Assembly: GCA_012845835.1 (NCBI GenBank)
Contig: JABAKD010000012.1
Span: forward strand, 1,197,120-1,261,119
Reading direction: 5' to 3'
Length of the DNA: 64,000 bases
Source of the DNA: Undaria pinnatifida
Taxonomy: Eukaryota; Sar; Phaeophyceae; Laminariales; Alariaceae
The position numbers were made by a program, and so were the translations under genes. This document shows, one piece after another, positions 63,789-64,000 of this stretch; position 1 is the stretch's first letter; each line of letters opens with the position of its first letter. Under the pieces are notes generated by a model. That model ran no database searches. It was given only the letters and a program-made list of their open reading frames with translations, and was not told the DNA's origin.

Positions 63789-64000
63789 CTATAGGAAGAA
63801 AGCCGTGCAGCACGAAGCGAACGAACGAACGTTACTGAAAATCACACAAAAGGCGTTCTTCCTACGGGGATATGCATTTTACTAAACGGCGGCAATTCGG
63901 TCACGTCTGGAGTACAAACCACAAAAAGGTACCAAGTATACACACAACAAAAAGGTACCGGGTACACACCACTAAAAGCTGTTGAGGATTTTATCGTTGC
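63789..64000. other. Right edge, THOC7 intron
   Basis: Short tandem CAAAAAGGTACC(G/A)GTA-CACACCAC units at 63910-63980. No exon seen; the 5' part of THOC7 must lie further right. Confidence 0.5.

Overview
This is eukaryotic nuclear DNA. It shows small coding exons with GT..AG borders (mostly gtgagt/gtaag-like donors and cag acceptors), introns of about 0.1-3 kb, very low gene density, many minisatellites, a tRNA-derived SINE and MITE-like elements. The gene content and moderate GC fit a large, intron-rich algal genome. A brown alga or other photosynthetic stramenopile is my best guess; that is inference, since no marker in the window proves it. No bacterial operon, rRNA, CRISPR array or intact canonical tRNA is visible.

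Layout. (1) About 0.9-6.2 kb, + strand: 3' part of a charged coiled-coil gene I do not recognise. (2) 6.2-12.8 kb: intergenic, with minisatellites, a ~260 bp triplicated unit, dispersed repeats and one SINE. (3) 12.84-42.22 kb, - strand: one very large gene of about 26 exons (~2,350 aa). From N- to C-terminus it encodes a glutamine/alanine/glutamate-rich coiled coil, a C1-like zinc finger, a C2 domain, a canonical C1 finger, a second C2 domain, an MCTP-like membrane hairpin, a third C2 domain, a second hairpin and a PH domain. Reading phase is kept across nearly all junctions I could define. (4) 42.3-50.1 kb: intergenic, with two SINE-related tails, a SINE, MITEs and dispersed repeats. (5) 50.14-56.77 kb, + strand: a complete VAP-type gene (MSP domain, coiled coil, C-terminal membrane anchor). 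(6) 56.8-59.98 kb: several unrelated minisatellite blocks. (7) 59.98-63.79 kb, - strand: 3' part of a THOC7 (THO/TREX mRNA-export complex) gene, running off the right edge.

How they fit together. The VAP-like protein and the large C1/C2/hairpin/PH protein both belong to families that tether the ER to other membranes, so their neighbouring, divergent arrangement is suggestive. THOC7 acts in nuclear mRNA export and has no obvious link.

The strongest unexplained signal is that exons of three genes are accompanied by decayed tandem copies of themselves, usually one splice border plus part of the exon, lying in the adjacent intron. I see this at about ten exons. At least one copy, in the VAP gene, is still a plausible alternative exon that would remove the membrane anchor.
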